Shown here one piece after another: positions 1 through 17,807 of a stretch of 24,264 nt of DNA (position 1 is its first letter; the number at the start of each line of letters is the position of its first letter). Under the pieces are notes generated by a model. That model ran no database searches, had not been told where the DNA came from, and worked only from the letters and a program-made list of their open reading frames with translations. Origin of the DNA: Armadillidium nasatum (lineage: Eukaryota; Arthropoda; Malacostraca; Isopoda; Armadillidiidae); the NCBI GenBank assembly GCA_009176605.1, contig SEYY01009366.1, positions 5,001 to 29,264 on the forward strand, read 5' to 3'. Position numbers and translations under genes: made by a program.

Positions 1-2079
<2,079 letters not shown>

Positions 2080-2115
2080 GCTAAAGATTTGTTCCTTAGG
2101 GAACCTTATACGAAT

Positions 2116-2476
2116 TATGAAGCATAATGCTAATAACGTAGGTAGCAACATAATGCATAAAAATTATAAACTTTAATAATCATGATAAATAGACGTTTCA
2201 GATTATTATAAATCCATTTTCAATATTTCCTGCAACAACAGAATCACAAAGAAATTAATAATAAATCACAATATGTATGACAAAAATAAATAAAAAAAAT
2301 TAAGATTAAATGATAAAGCAAACGAGCAAAGGTTACAAACACAAGTTATAAATTACAAATAACAAAGGTGAAATGAAAGCAATCGGTGTTTTTGAATATT
2401 AAGTTAGTTGGTTATAGGCGAGGAAAAAAAAAAAAAAGAGGAAGCATAATATATTTGATTTGAAATAAGTTTTTTT
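2116..2476. repeat. Left arm of ~360-bp inverted repeat
   Basis: Reverse complement of 3005-3360 with roughly 95% identity by eye. Differences are scattered substitutions and small length changes in A/T runs. In the minus-strand orientation of the element this is the 3' UTR/terminal arm downstream of the stop at 2522. Confidence 0.93.
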
Positions 2477-2521
2477 AAATATATGCATGCGCATATACAT
2501 GTACATATTGCAGGAGAAAGG

Positions 2522-3004
2522 TCAATAGATTAGAAGGGGGACGGACGAGGTTGCTGAATTTAGTTGGGGGTTGAGACGTTTAATATAGAGGGATTCCAGA
2601 ATTTTTCTATCAGAATCAGTAGAGTGAGAGGATAAAATGCTGAAATCAAATGTGCGGAGTGGATGGTTAAGAGACATGGCGTGGTTGCGTATGGGAGAGT
2701 GTTCTGGAGAGGAAATGGGAAGATTAGTACGGAATGACATGCCGAGATGCTTGAAGATGCGTAGTTTTAATTGTAGGCCAGTTTGGCCTACGTAGCAGGA
2801 GTTGCATCCTGCGCACTGAAAAATGTAAACCACAGATGATCTGAGCATCAGGGGGAGTTTGTCTTTGTACGAGAAAAATGATTTAGTAGAGAAAGAGTTG
2901 ATGCCTATGAGATGAGGATTTAGTTGAAGGAAGTGGCCAATTAGGAGAAGTCGGATATCTTTATTAAGTAAAGGAGATAAAGTGCCAAGATATGAGATTT
3001 TAAT
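2522..3004 (-). pseudogene. GIY-YIG endonuclease domain of a Penelope-like element
   Basis: About 160 codons, starting at KISYLGTLSPLLNKDIR and ending at a TGA at 2522-2524. The GIY-YIG nuclease core is clear: VVYIFQCAGCNSCYVG supplies the VVY..YVG pair, with the CxxC between them that is typical of Penelope nucleases. It is followed by LRIFKH (conserved Arg), a downstream His, and KILESLYIKRLNPQLN carrying the conserved Glu and Asn. The segment before it, ending FSYKDKLPLMLRSS, is the usual linker between RT and nuclease. The family's nuclease nicks DNA to prime reverse transcription. The frame is intact over this domain, but the upstream RT is missing, so it is a fragment. An internal ATG at 2846-2848 is not the original start. 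Confidence 0.9.
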
Positions 3005-3360
3005 AAAAAAAACTTATTTCAAATCAAATATATTGCTTTCCATTTTTTTTTTTTCTCGCCTATAACCAACTAACTTAATATTCAAAAACACCGATTACTT
3101 TCATTTCACCTTTGTTATTTGTAATTTAGAACTTGTGTTTGTAACCTTTGCTAGTTTGCTTTTTCATTTAATCTTAAATTTTTTATTTATTTTTGTCATA
3201 CATATTGTGATTTATTATTAATTTCTTTGTGATTCTGTTGTTGCAGGACATATTGAAAATGGATTTATATTAATCCGAAACGCCTATTTATCATGATTAT
3301 TAAAGTTTATAATTTTTATGCATTATGTTGCTACCTACGTTATTAGCATTATGCTTCATA
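3005..3360. repeat. Right arm of ~360-bp inverted repeat
   Basis: Inverted copy of 2116-2476. It lies where the RT coding region of the Penelope-like element should be. The arrangement fits an inverted terminal repeat or a 5' inversion during integration. Confidence 0.93.
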
Positions 3361-3361
3361 C

Positions 3362-3364
<3 letters not shown>

Positions 3365-3394
<30 letters not shown>
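3365..3394. repeat. (TA)n microsatellite 3, short
   Basis: About 30 bp of TA repeat, much shorter than the other eight tracts. It sits between the Penelope right arm and the left target-site duplication of the hAT element. Confidence 0.95.
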
Positions 3395-3397
<3 letters not shown>

Positions 3398-3414
3398 AAG
3401 CATGGGCGCCGTTA
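3393..3414 (+). repeat. Left target duplication and terminal inverted repeat of hAT element
   Basis: 8-bp duplication ATGCCAAG followed by terminal repeat CATGGGCGCCGTTA. A few bases further in, GCAA..TAGGGC is also echoed at the other end. Confidence 0.65.
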
Positions 3415-4278
<864 letters not shown>

Positions 4279-4394
4279 CCTTTTAAAATAGTGTACTCAA
4301 AGTCTTGAATAATAAAAAATGATAATCCACACATAAGCCCAATAATTATAAATATTTCATAATTTACAAAAAGTTTAATTTAATTTTCTTATTC

Positions 4395-5285
4395 TAAATG
4401 GGTGTAAAATGGAAAAAAAGGTAGATGATGTGTTCCGAAAATTTCATACTCAGAGATGAAATGAGAGAATCAAGATAAGGTATAAATAGTAGAAATATAG
4501 GACTTCTTGCTGCTGATGAAAGCTGACATGCGGCAGTTCCTGTGGGTTGCTTTATATCAGAATCAGAAGAGATTTTCTAACGATAATTTTATTTGGCTAA
4601 AATTTTACATGACAGACCATCGTGTGTTGCATAATTGTATATTTATTACCAAATTTCTGCGTGACGTACTTTCACGGAAAATTTTTAAAACTTGATTTAC
4701 AATTCCAATAGTGTTTCGAAATTCTGGAACAGCAATTATGTCACTAATTACTAAATTTAAACAATGGGAACTACAATGAAAAATTTTGGCTTTAGGGAAC
4801 TGATCTCTTATTAACTTCTGAACTCTATTTTCTTTGCCAGCCTTGGTGGAGCACCCATCAACCCCAATCCAATAAGCTTACATTTAAATTGTATATTTTT
4901 CTTGTAGTAGACAATATAGCTCAAAGCTATATCTTAGGCTTTCAGTTTTTCCAGAGTAATATAGGCTAGAAATTCTTCAGGCACATTGAGATCCTTATCA
5001 GCGAAGTGAACTCCAATCAATAGCTGTTCTGTCCTGGATATGTCTGCTAAAAGGCCAAAATATTCACAATTTTTTCATTCATAATTTGATTACACATCAA
5101 CTTTCCACAAATATATATACAAGTTCATTCTGAATCATATGTGATGTATATTTGGCCTTTGCTCCGCATGATTTCAAATATTCCATAAGAACATCATCTC
5201 CAGCTTTTTCCCTGAATTTAAGCAAACTGAAAAAAATTGCCAGTATCTGAATAGCTACTTCGAATAGAGATATTATTGGTGTCAC
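4395..5285 (-). pseudogene. hAT transposase remnant (DUF4371/ZMYM1-like)
   Basis: Read on the minus strand across several frameshifts and stops, conserved blocks occur in family order. They are DTGNFF then SLLKFREKAGDDVLMEYL (about 5270-5190), NAxYTS-like KYTSHMIQNEL, LADISRTEQLLIGVHF (5003-5046), VPEEFLAYITLEKL, KIFHCSSHCLNLVI (the hAT CxxH motif, about 4770), VPEFRNTIGIVNQVLKIFRES, LCNTRWSVM (matching the conserved TRW block), and IFLLFIPYLDSLISSLSMKFSEH near 4450. This enzyme class cuts and pastes hAT DNA. The N-terminal zinc finger is not seen upstream of 5285, and the C-terminal dimerisation region is missing past about 4395. Multiple TAA/TGA stops make it inactive. Assignment rests on motif memory, not a search. 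Confidence 0.82.
5003..5046 (-). repeat. 44-bp segment duplicated at 3750-3793
   Basis: This is the in-context copy: it lies within the transposase reading frame between the YTS..IQNEL block and the EEFLAYI block, so it is likely the donor sequence. Confidence 0.95.
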
Positions 5286-5577
5286 AAATTATTAATGTAG
5301 AAATTATAAGGTACTAACTTTTACCTATTTTTAGAATAACTAAGTGCTCAGCAACATGGAGTTGTTCAGTTACACTAACATGCTTATTTAATATTATCTG
5401 TTTGAAATTTTTGAAGATATCGAGGCATCTGAATTTACATGAACTTTAGCACATGAATGCATCTTTATATTTTCTAAATGATTTTACGATAAATAGGCCA
5501 AATATATCTCTTTTGATAGGTCTAAATAAGACACACAATCTACAAAACAGTCCTTTCAATATTTTATAATATGCTAG

Positions 5578-6555
5578 TCAAGACTTGTACTGATATAGCC
5601 ATTCATAAAGGATAGCATGACCCTACCCTACATTTTCAGCCACAAAGTATCTTGACCCAAGAATTGTACTGATATAGCCATTCATTAAGGATAGCATGAA
5701 CCTCCCCTACATTTTCAGCCACAAAGTATCTTGACCCAAGAATTGTACAGATCTAGGCATTCATAAAGGGTAGGCATTGCCCTCCCCTACATTTTCAATT
5801 ATAAAGTATCTCAAGCCAAGAATTGTACAGATCGAGCCATTCATAAAAGGTAGGCATTGCCATACCCTACAATTTCAGCCACAAAGTATCTTGACCCAAG
5901 AATTGTATAGATCTAGCCATTCATAAAAGGTAGGCATTGCCCTGTCCTACATTTGCAGCCACAAAATAACCCAAGCCAAGAATTGTGCAGAACTAACCAT
6001 TCATAAAGGGTAGGCATTGCCGCCACTACACTTTCAACCACAAAGTATCTCAAGACTAGAATTGTATATATCTAGCCATTCATAAAGGGTAGGCATGACC
6101 CTCCCCTACATTTTCAGGCACAAAGTATCATGACCCAAGAATTGTACAGATCTAGGCATTCATAAAGTGTAGGCATTACCCTCACCTACATTTTCAGCCA
6201 CAAAGTATCTCAAGACAAAAATTGTGCAGAACAAACCATTCATAAAGTATTTTCCTTTATTTTATTTTTATTTTATTGCCTTCCCCTAAATTTTCAGTCA
6301 CAAAGTCTCTCAAACCAAGAATTGTACATGTCTAGCCATTCATAAAGGGTAGGCATTGCCCTCCCCTACATTTTCAGCCAAAAAGTATCTCAACCCATGA
6401 ATTGCATAGATCAAGCCATTTATAAAGGGCAGGCATTGCCCTCCCTTACATTTTCAGCCATAAAGTATCTCAAGCCAAGAATTGTATGGATCTAGCCATT
6501 CATAAAGAGTAGGCAAGACCCTCCCCTACATTTTCAGTCACAATGCTTCTCAAGT
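5578..6555. repeat. Tandem array, ~79-80-bp unit, about 12 copies
   Basis: The core CATTCATAAA (with small variants) recurs at about 5600, 5679, 5758, 5838, 5918, 5998, 6077, 6157, 6237, 6337, 6417 and 6497. Spacing is 79-80 bp, except for one 100-bp step with a T-rich insertion near 6245-6275. Each unit also carries a CCCTACATTTTCAGCCACAA block and a GAATTGTA block. Units differ from each other at several positions, so the array is not newly expanded. It ends next to a (TA)n tract. Confidence 0.95.
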
Positions 6556-6570
6556 TAAAAAAAAAAGGCT

Positions 6571-6696
<126 letters not shown>

Positions 6697-6791
6697 AACC
6701 GGATGATCTTAAAAAAAATTCCCATTGTGGAAGGTTCTTGTGAGGTTGAAAATCTAGGTGGGGGGGGCCATGGCCCTACCTTGCCCCCCCA

Positions 6792-6813
6792 TAACGGAGC
6801 TCATGTTGCCAAG
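6792..6813 (-). repeat. Right terminal inverted repeat and target duplication of hAT element
   Basis: TAACGGAGCTCATG followed by TTGCCAAG. It pairs with the left end at 3393-3414. The sequence just inside (6757-6790) is a G/C-run palindromic stretch with GGCCATGGCC, common near ends of such elements. Confidence 0.62.
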
Positions 6814-9007
6814 TGTAACAGGTTCTTGGTATAAGCTGGACTGGTGCTCTGAACAGGAAAAGGTCTTCCATATTAGCGTCTGCAGTTAGTTTTCAAAGAA
6901 GATGCAAAAGCCTCTAATATCATAAATCAGTGGATATATGGGGATCAAGCTTAAGAAGCCCTCTACCTGAGAAAACGGAAATTGCTCAGTTTTATTGTTT
7001 CCTCTACTAATATTTCACCAGACACAAACCAAATGCGGGAGTGCATTAATATTAAAACACAAGAAATATTTCAGTAAACCTTGTATTTCTGAAGAGCGGG
7101 ATATACTGACATATTGGAAAAATCGAGGTGTTTCCAACACTGGCAAAGCTGACGCAGTAAAATACTATATTTGAATATTCTTTTATATATTCCTATGTAC
7201 ATTAATTGACTGAAAAGAATTTTGAAAATTTATTGTCTGTGCAATATGAAGCAAAAATCATACACATAAATGAATGACATTACAAAGGATTTCACTCATC
7301 CTTGTGGCCGTTAACACCCTATAAGTTACCAAATTTTGTTTTTATTTATAACTGTCAATATTATAATTATTACATCGATTTCAAAGTATGTTTTTGTTTA
7401 AAATAAAAATCATCTTAATTTGCATACACTTGGTTTATACTGTAAATAGGATAGATGAAGGATAGGAATGAAAACAATTGAAGCCTAAATATATCTTTTT
7501 GTCTTCTATCCATAGTTCCTGAAACGATACTGATGCCAAGAGACGTAAACATTAAAGAGTTTTTTCTTCAGTTGAAGATAATTACATCATTCACATATAC
7601 TTTTATCCAGTGACAGAGACCAGATAGGAAATATCCGTAATTGACGTAATTAGGGGACTCTAATGTCAAGTAATCAGATTCACAAGGAAAAATGTGTTCT
7701 AACCCACGAATAACGTTGTAAAACCCAAATAGGTTTTACTAGATCATAGTATTTAAATTTCCTTGAAAAACTGACACAACAAAACGTTAGTCTAGAGGCG
7801 GAGCACAGAATGAGACCGGTTCCCTAATCTGTTCTAATGGAGAGGTAGAGAAGGCATTTATTAAAAAGAGGCAGAGGAAGCCCAATATTTCATGCAAAAG
7901 AAAAAAATAAATAAAATAAATAAAATAAAAAAAAATCTGGATAAAACAAAAAACCTAAGCTAAATTTCTGGAGGTCTCAAAACCAAATAAACAAAAACAC
8001 TTACAAATAAAAGCCAGTGAAAGAATCAAGGATTATTTTTCCCTCACGCTAACAATTACTTGATTCACAGGCTTCAATCCAACATATATACAAAAAAAAA
8101 GTATTGCCTAAAGAGGAGGTACTCACTCTGATCCTGGAGCTAATATAGGTGAGAATTGTACGTTAAAAGGGACTTGTGAAATACAAATGGGAAAGCTTAC
8201 AAGCCTCAAATAAGAATATTCGGAGGTGAAATTAATTTAACAAGGTAATGTCTAATTAAAATAACGAACAGTGACAAGATGCCTGACAGGTGATTAAAGG
8301 TTTAAGATTGCTGGAAAAGTCGCTCTGCCACCTTTTACATATAGTGGAGAAAATTTGGCTAATTGGCAATTTTGTAGTGCTAAGTGGCACAAATAAAAAT
8401 TAGATTTTTAACTAACTAGAGATAATAGCCAAAATTAACCATTTGAAAAGGTTAACTGAATGGTAGGAAGGAAATATCCAGAAACGCTGTTTTTGGCTAT
8501 TCAAAATATCAACATTTAGTGGAAAGTGATATAGCAAAGTTACGTGATATGATGCAAGCATCATATCACGTAATGTAATTGCAATTAAATAACTAATTAG
8601 ATGAGAGATGAATTAATTATAGCAAGTTGTCTTATTTTTATACAAAGAACCAACTTCAAATTTTGCCATGATCAGAATTCAGGTTAAAGAGATATAGAAT
8701 GTAGACCAAAGAATCAATTTATTACAAATTTAAAATTATGAGAACCAAGTATAACAAGGTGATCTTTGTCATAAAGAGAACCTACGGTACGAGTTTCATA
8801 ACATTTGAAGTCTACATATAGGGACAGACCGGGGCTGGAATTTTGCCTGGATCGGGGTTGCCTAAATTTGTATAGTGGTCAAAAGCACTAAAATTTTTGG
8901 TTAAGAAAATTAGATATTAATTTATTTGAGGTTTATTAATTATAAGGACGGAGTAGAATAGCCAACATTCACTTAAATTAATGATAATATGCATTTTCTC
9001 TGAAAAA

Positions 9008-9009
<2 letters not shown>
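6814..9009. other. AT-rich stretch, no gene recognised
   Basis: No long open frame and no recognised motif on either strand. It holds one perfect hairpin at 8540-8573 and, near 8820-8870, a small GC-richer patch with CCGGGGCTGG that might be an element end but has no convincing partner. Confidence 0.6.
8540..8573. repeat. Perfect 16-bp inverted repeat, 2-base spacer
   Basis: TTACGTGATATGATGC, then AA, then its exact reverse complement. It could form a strong hairpin or cruciform. No coding or promoter context was recognised around it. Confidence 0.95.

Positions 9010-9084
<75 letters not shown>
9010..9084. repeat. Two poly(A) runs
   Basis: About 40 A and then about 31 A, separated by GTAC. 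They could be retrotransposon tails or simple expansion; no element body was recognised. Confidence 0.9.
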
Positions 9085-9085
<1 letters not shown>

Positions 9086-9267
9086 AATTCTTTTTTTTTT
9101 TGATTCATAATAGCGATTCAACATGTTTACCTAGGAAAAGTTTGAAAAAATTTAAGACATAAAATTATCAATATATCATGTATTTATACATATCATTGTT
9201 ATTTTATTGCTGTTTCAAACTTGTATCATTTAGCTACATTATTATTTTGTTTATAATTTCAGTCAAT

Positions 9268-9566
9268 ATGGCTAAAAGATCAGCTTTAGAAGTATGGGAG
9301 TACATTACAATGTTTCAAGATAGGCTCGAAATAGCTAAATGTAAAATCTGCAGTCAGAAAATTAGAAGAGGACCTCTGGGTGCCACAAATAGAAAATTTG
9401 GAAACAAATCTTTATGGGGAATCTAAAATCAAAACACAAAGATGAACATTCACTAGCAGAAAAGGAGCGGTCAAAAACAGAAAAGAAAAAGAAAATATTG
9501 AAAAAAAAGAAAAAATCTGTTGCGAATTTTGTCAACTCACAACCAGGTTTGGTTTTAACTCATTAA
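9268..9566 (+). pseudogene. BED zinc-finger N-terminal fragment of a transposase
   Basis: Starts at ATG 9268, just after a plausible 3' splice site (TTATAATTTCAG ending at 9262). The protein opens MAKRSALEVWEYITMF, with CKIC at residues 25-28. A one-base frameshift near 9420 separates this from NLKSKHKDEH, which provides the H-x3-H half. Together VW..C-x2-C..NLKSKH..H is a BED zinc finger, the DNA-binding module at the N terminus of many hAT transposases. A lysine-rich tail (KKKKILKKKKKSV) follows, ending at TAA 9564-9566. No catalytic domain was found downstream, so this is an isolated first-exon remnant. It is not clearly the missing N terminus of the 4395-5285 transposase, being on the other strand and about 4 kb away. 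Confidence 0.7.
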
Positions 9567-9858
9567 AATGCAAATGAATGACAGAAGTTTTCCCCTTTTT
9601 TTTGTGATTGGGGGGCTCGATCAAAATCAAAATTTATATGCATCTATGTTTAGTAGCATAGTTTTAATCATTAAATTTTATTTTGGAGCCTATTTTTTCT
9701 ATCACTTATCTTACTAAAATGTTGACAATTTTTATCATAATTTTCCTTTCTTTTGGTTATAAATTTTTATAACATCATTTGGTACAATTTTTAATAACAA
9801 ATTCTTAATCTACACATTATTACTTTTCATTTGGTGTATAATAACCCCTAATTCAGAA

Positions 9859-9859
<1 letters not shown>
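9567..9859. other. AT-rich spacer
   Basis: No gene or element signature seen. Confidence 0.5.
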
Positions 9860-9942
<83 letters not shown>

Positions 9943-9954
9943 TATATATATATA
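9860..9954. repeat. (TA)n microsatellite 6
   Basis: About 95 bp of TA with one AA slip near 9935. Confidence 0.97.
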
Positions 9955-13600
<3,646 letters not shown>

Positions 13601-13764
13601 TTTTTAACCTACGTATTGTTTCGGTTTTCCTTTGTTTTGTTTGTCTCTTTTTTCTGTTTGCTTGTGTGACTGTTTGTATGTTAGTCTGTGTGCTTGTATG
13701 TCTGTCTGTTTCTCTTGATCGTGCGTGTATGTGCAGAATGACGGGTTTGCGCAGACGTAGATTC

Positions 13765-14230
13765 TCTATACACTTCATCAATGTCCGTGGCTTACTTTCG
13801 AATTTGGCCTCTGTGTAATACCACCTCTCTAGTTCTCGTCCTAACCTTTTGATATTGTCTGAGCCCCAGATATCTAAGAATTCCTCCTCAAACTTTTTTA
13901 ATATATCTAACTATAACATTTAATAATTTTTCAAATACCTAACTACTTCTCACGAGACTGTTACATCTTCACATCCAAATACTGAGGTCCTCTATTTATG
14001 GGATTTCAATGTACACAACACTGAATGGTTGGGTTCCTCTCATACTGATCCAGGAGGGGAGGAGGTCGAATCACTCAGCATTCTCAACGATCTGGAGTAA
14101 ATGATTTAAGAACCAACACACATTCCGGATGATCCTAACCAATTCTTAAACATTCTTGACTTATGTTTAACTACTAGTCCTTCTCTCTATAAATAGTGTC
14201 TTCGCACCTATTGGTAAATCTGACCATAAC
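13765..14230 (+). pseudogene. LINE AP-endonuclease domain remnant
   Basis: Recognisable blocks are NVRGLLSNLASV near 13780, a PNLLILSEPQIS block (the conserved S/T-E-[PT]-Q motif) near 13855, WDFNVHNTEW at about 13999 (family GDFNxH, here with Trp in place of Gly), NILDLCLTTSP near 14150, and SDHNL at 14219. SDH contains the catalytic Asp-His of this nuclease fold. The domain normally nicks target DNA to start target-primed reverse transcription. There are stops in the GLL..SV segment, after DLE near 14097 and within the segment before SDH, so it is dead. Confidence 0.82.
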
Positions 14231-14352
14231 CTAATTGCTCTTAATTTACAAGCTTTCTCTCTAACTGCTCCACCCTGCCCTAAACGTCTCTTCTGGTACT
14301 TTGATCAGTCTGACTAGGGGCTTTTCATTGCTACTATGCTAACTACCAATGG

Positions 14353-16346
14353 ATGGACTGCTTTGTCTGTAAAGACGTGTCAGTCTCTGCTGATAAAATG
14401 AGGGCTGTAATCGCTGAAGGGATAAGCAGATTTATTCTTTCATCTAAATCCTTCAAAATCCAAGGTTCGATAGCTCCTGCTCTCTTGCCATTCAGGCTAG
14501 AGACATCGTGTATCGAGGGCGGAAAAAACTCTCCTTCTCCTGTCACTCTCGCTAATTTTCAGTCTGCTCGGAATCGTTGCAGGGATATTCTTCGACGCGC
14601 AAAGCGGACTTTCACAAAACATAGGTGTTCTGAGCTTCTAAACTCTCCTACTGATTTATCTTTCTGGCCTCTTACCAAAAACATCTCTAACAACTTGTGT
14701 AAATCTTCCTTTCCTCCTCTTATTCGCTCTGATGGTTCTGTTGCTAACACTCCAACTGGAAAGGCTCTTCGGCCTCCTATTCTCCTCTAATAAAACCGTG
14801 GACGACTACGGCAACTCTCATCCTACTCCTTCTCCTCTCAGAGATCCCATGCCTTTACCTGTGAGTACATTTGATCAGGTGTATGGGCTTCTGAAATCTA
14901 TGAACGTAAGGAAGGCAAGAGGCCCGGTTGGCATTCCTCCCAGAGTTTTACGGGAGTGTGCTTCTGAGTTAGCTCCGCCCCACTTTCAATACCAATACTT
15001 TCCCTCAGTGATAGAAGCGCGCATTGGTACAGTCTATTCCGAAGAAGGGGAACCTCTCTGATCCTTCCAATTATGTCCCTATTGCTCTCACTTGTATTCT
15101 GTCTAAGATCTTTGAAACCCTTCTCAACTCTCACTTGGATCATCTGTATTCTCATTCCCTTCTTTCTGATCATCAGTATAGCTTTCGACGTTTGAGGCCT
15201 ATCTCACAGATCTATGGTCTTCTCCCTTTAGGAACCATGGGGAGACTTGTATGGTGGCGCTTGACAAATCTAAGACATTTGACCGGGTATGGCATGCGTC
15301 ACTGCTTTCCAAGCTCCATTCCTTTGGGTTTCCTCCTCCTCTTTGCTTACTTGTGTCTATCTTCCTTTATAATCGTTCCATTTCGGCTGTTGTTGATGGA
15401 CCGACTTCTTCTTCCTTTCCTGTCAATAGTGGTGTTCCTCAGGGTTCTGTCTTATCTATTACTCTATTCCTATTTTTCCTTAATGATCTTCTCAGCTGTT
15501 CATCTAACCTTATCTATTTATATGCCGATGACTCAACCCTCCATTCTTCTACTCATTTCAAATCAGCTCCCTTCTTTGCATCTAGAGTTGCCTCTCGTCT
15601 TCATCTTTCCGATTCCATTCTTGCAGATCTGGATAGAATTTCCCAGTGGGATCGTCTCAACCTTGTGAAATTCAACTCTTTAAAAACTCAACTTCTAGAG
15701 ATCTCCCTCTCAAAGACACCTTACTTTTCTATTTCTTTCGATGGTCTTCCCATCTCTCCTGCTGACAATATAAACATCCTTGGCCTACAAATAAACAAAA
15801 AAATGTTTTGGAAACCTCATATCACAATGGTTGCTAGGGCAAGCTGGGAGTTCTGTTTAGAATGAGTGAATTTTTTCTTCCTCGCAGTTACTTCAATTAT
15901 ACAAGGGTCTCATCCGTCCTTGTATGGAGTAGTGCTCTCAAATCTGTGGTGGCTCAGGTTTCACCCGTCTTTTGGATAAGGTTGAGTCAAAGGCTGAAAG
16001 ACTTATAAACTGTTCCCCTCTTTCCAACTCACTTGATTCTTTATCTTTGCGACGCGATACTGGTGCTTTTTCCCTTTTGTATAGGTACTACAGCTGCAAA
16101 TGCTCGAGGGAACTATCCACCCGTATACCTCCACCTTTACGCCGTCCTCCTAGCACAAGGGGTGCATTGTCTGCGCATCAATTTTGCGTCGACATAGGCA
16201 ACTCCAGGCTTGTCCGCTGTGGTGCCACCTTCTTTCCTTCTACATCTGTTCTGTGGAACTTTCTCCCATCTTGTGTGTATCCTGCTGAATTTAATCTCAA
16301 TTCCTTTAAAGGCTGCGTCTGCGCTCACCTAAGAAATTTACGTTAG
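14353..16346 (+). pseudogene. LINE reverse transcriptase, broken
   Basis: Continues the endonuclease part of the same ORF. Blocks in order: FWPLTKNISNN (about 14660), ARGPVGIPPRVLRECASEL (about 14920), NYVPIALTCILSKIFETLL (15070, RT block 1), MVALDKSKTFDRVWH with the first catalytic Asp at 15263-15265, SGVPQGSVLSITLFLFFLND (about 15428), YADD at 15521-15532 (catalytic pair), [19 protein letters not shown] (about 15777), and the C-terminal RRDTGAFSLLYRYY to CAHLRNLR ending at TAG 16344-16346. The catalytic motifs are intact, but the frame shifts near 14790, 15060, 15200-15250, 15850 and again before 15972. This enzyme class copies the element RNA at the nicked target. The relative at 1423-1971 keeps the last third in one open frame. 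Confidence 0.88.
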
Positions 16347-16513
16347 GTGGGTCCTGCGGGTGTCACTTTTGATTTTGTTTTTACTCTTTTACTTTTTTAT
16401 TCTTCTGACACCCCCTCCTTGTATAGGGCGTTGCCCGTGGGTGATGGTGATGCGTATTAAAAAAAAACTAAGTAAGGTAAATTTCGTTACAATCGGGCGG
16501 TGAAAGTGAAACA

Positions 16514-16808
<295 letters not shown>

Positions 16809-17120
16809 TGTCACCTAAAGTTCATCACAAAAAAAAACAAAAATTTTTCTTTTACTTGTTAAGGAAAATTTGTCAAATACATTTTCCCCCAATTCTCCTT
16901 AATGATTAAGTGACTCTAGGGGAATAGATCCCCATACTTCTTATCCCCCACATTTCTTTTGTTGAGTTGCCAACAGGTTTTATTCAAAATAATTTTTTAT
17001 TTTCAACCTAATTTCTATACTCCCGAAGTGTCATTTCATTCGGTTTTAGCCTTAATTCTATCTTTTACCATAGCTTTATATCAGTTCAGTGTGTGTTGAA
17101 CTGTGTTCACGTGTGGTAGC

Positions 17121-17207
17121 TATAAAATAGTAAAAATATTTATTTAGAAGTGTCTTTTTCAATATTTTTGTTTCAGTTCACAGTGTTTGCTTGTGGTAGG
17201 TATAAAA
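17121..17207 (+). promoter_or_regulatory. Tandem TATA promoters of the transposase gene
   Basis: Two TATAAAA boxes, at 17121-17127 and 17201-17207, each preceded by GTGGTAG(C/G) and, further up, by a CAGTTCA/CAGTG-like block. They are thus an 80-bp imperfect direct duplication of a core promoter. The second box is about 45 bases before the ATG at 17246. Confidence 0.55.
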
Positions 17208-17807
17208 CAAATTTGTCATTACAGACTCTTTTAATTTGCTTAAAAATGGCGTCGAATTTACGTAAGGAGATATTTCTTATTGGGCATTTTTAACATCAAA
17301 TAACAGGTAGTAAATTGCCATCGCAAGGAGATTGTTTACGTGTTTTAATTTATAACATGCGCGCCTAAAAAATGACTCTTCATGAAAGTGCAGCACTTGT
17401 CGTGGAAGAATGTCTAGTTTTTTGGAAGAAAGCGAAATCCCCCGGTACAAGAACCACATAAATGTAGAAGTAAACTTAAGAATTTATATGATTCCTGGAA
17501 GATATTGGTCAAAGACAAGAATAGAAGTAGCAAAGTAATCGAATCTAAACGACTAGAATTTCGTAACACTCTGGATGACCCATTTGACGTGGCACATCAC
17601 ACATCAAAATGCCTTGCAAATGATGAGTATCGAAGAAGACAAGCAATTTTTTAATCAAAAAACGTGAAAAGGGACGGCTTGGTGCAATGATTGGTGTAGA
17701 TAGAAAAAGAACTATTGAAAAAAGGAGGTTAGAACGAATACAAAAAGAAAAGGCAAGAAAGGTTAAAAATCTTGAAGAACCATCTGGTTCGGCAGGTGTT
17801 TTTGAAT

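Larger units (their letters stand above)
13740..16467 (+). mobile_element. Near full-length decayed LINE (Jockey/CR1-like)
   Basis: It contains, in order, an AP-type endonuclease remnant (13765-14230), a linker, a reverse transcriptase (about 14870-15850), a C-terminal region ending at TAG 16344-16346, a 3' UTR and an A9 tail (16459-16467). It is the same family as the minus-strand fragment at 1338-1971, from matching C-terminal protein and 3' UTR. Several stops and frameshifts make it inactive. The 5' boundary is uncertain; T-rich and TGT/CTG-rich sequence from about 13600 may be its 5' UTR. Confidence 0.88.

Noticed and set aside
7500..7605. Candidate exon after TTCTATCCATAG, opening VPETILMPRDVNIK
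   Set aside because: About 30 codons only, with no donor at its end and no recognised protein.
13630..13720. TGTCTG/TGTTTG-rich stretch as a separate microsatellite
   Set aside because: Too irregular; more likely the 5' untranslated part of the adjacent LINE.
14343..15173. Minus-strand frames of 60-90 codons across the plus-strand LINE
   Set aside because: They are antisense shadows of the LINE coding region without family motifs.
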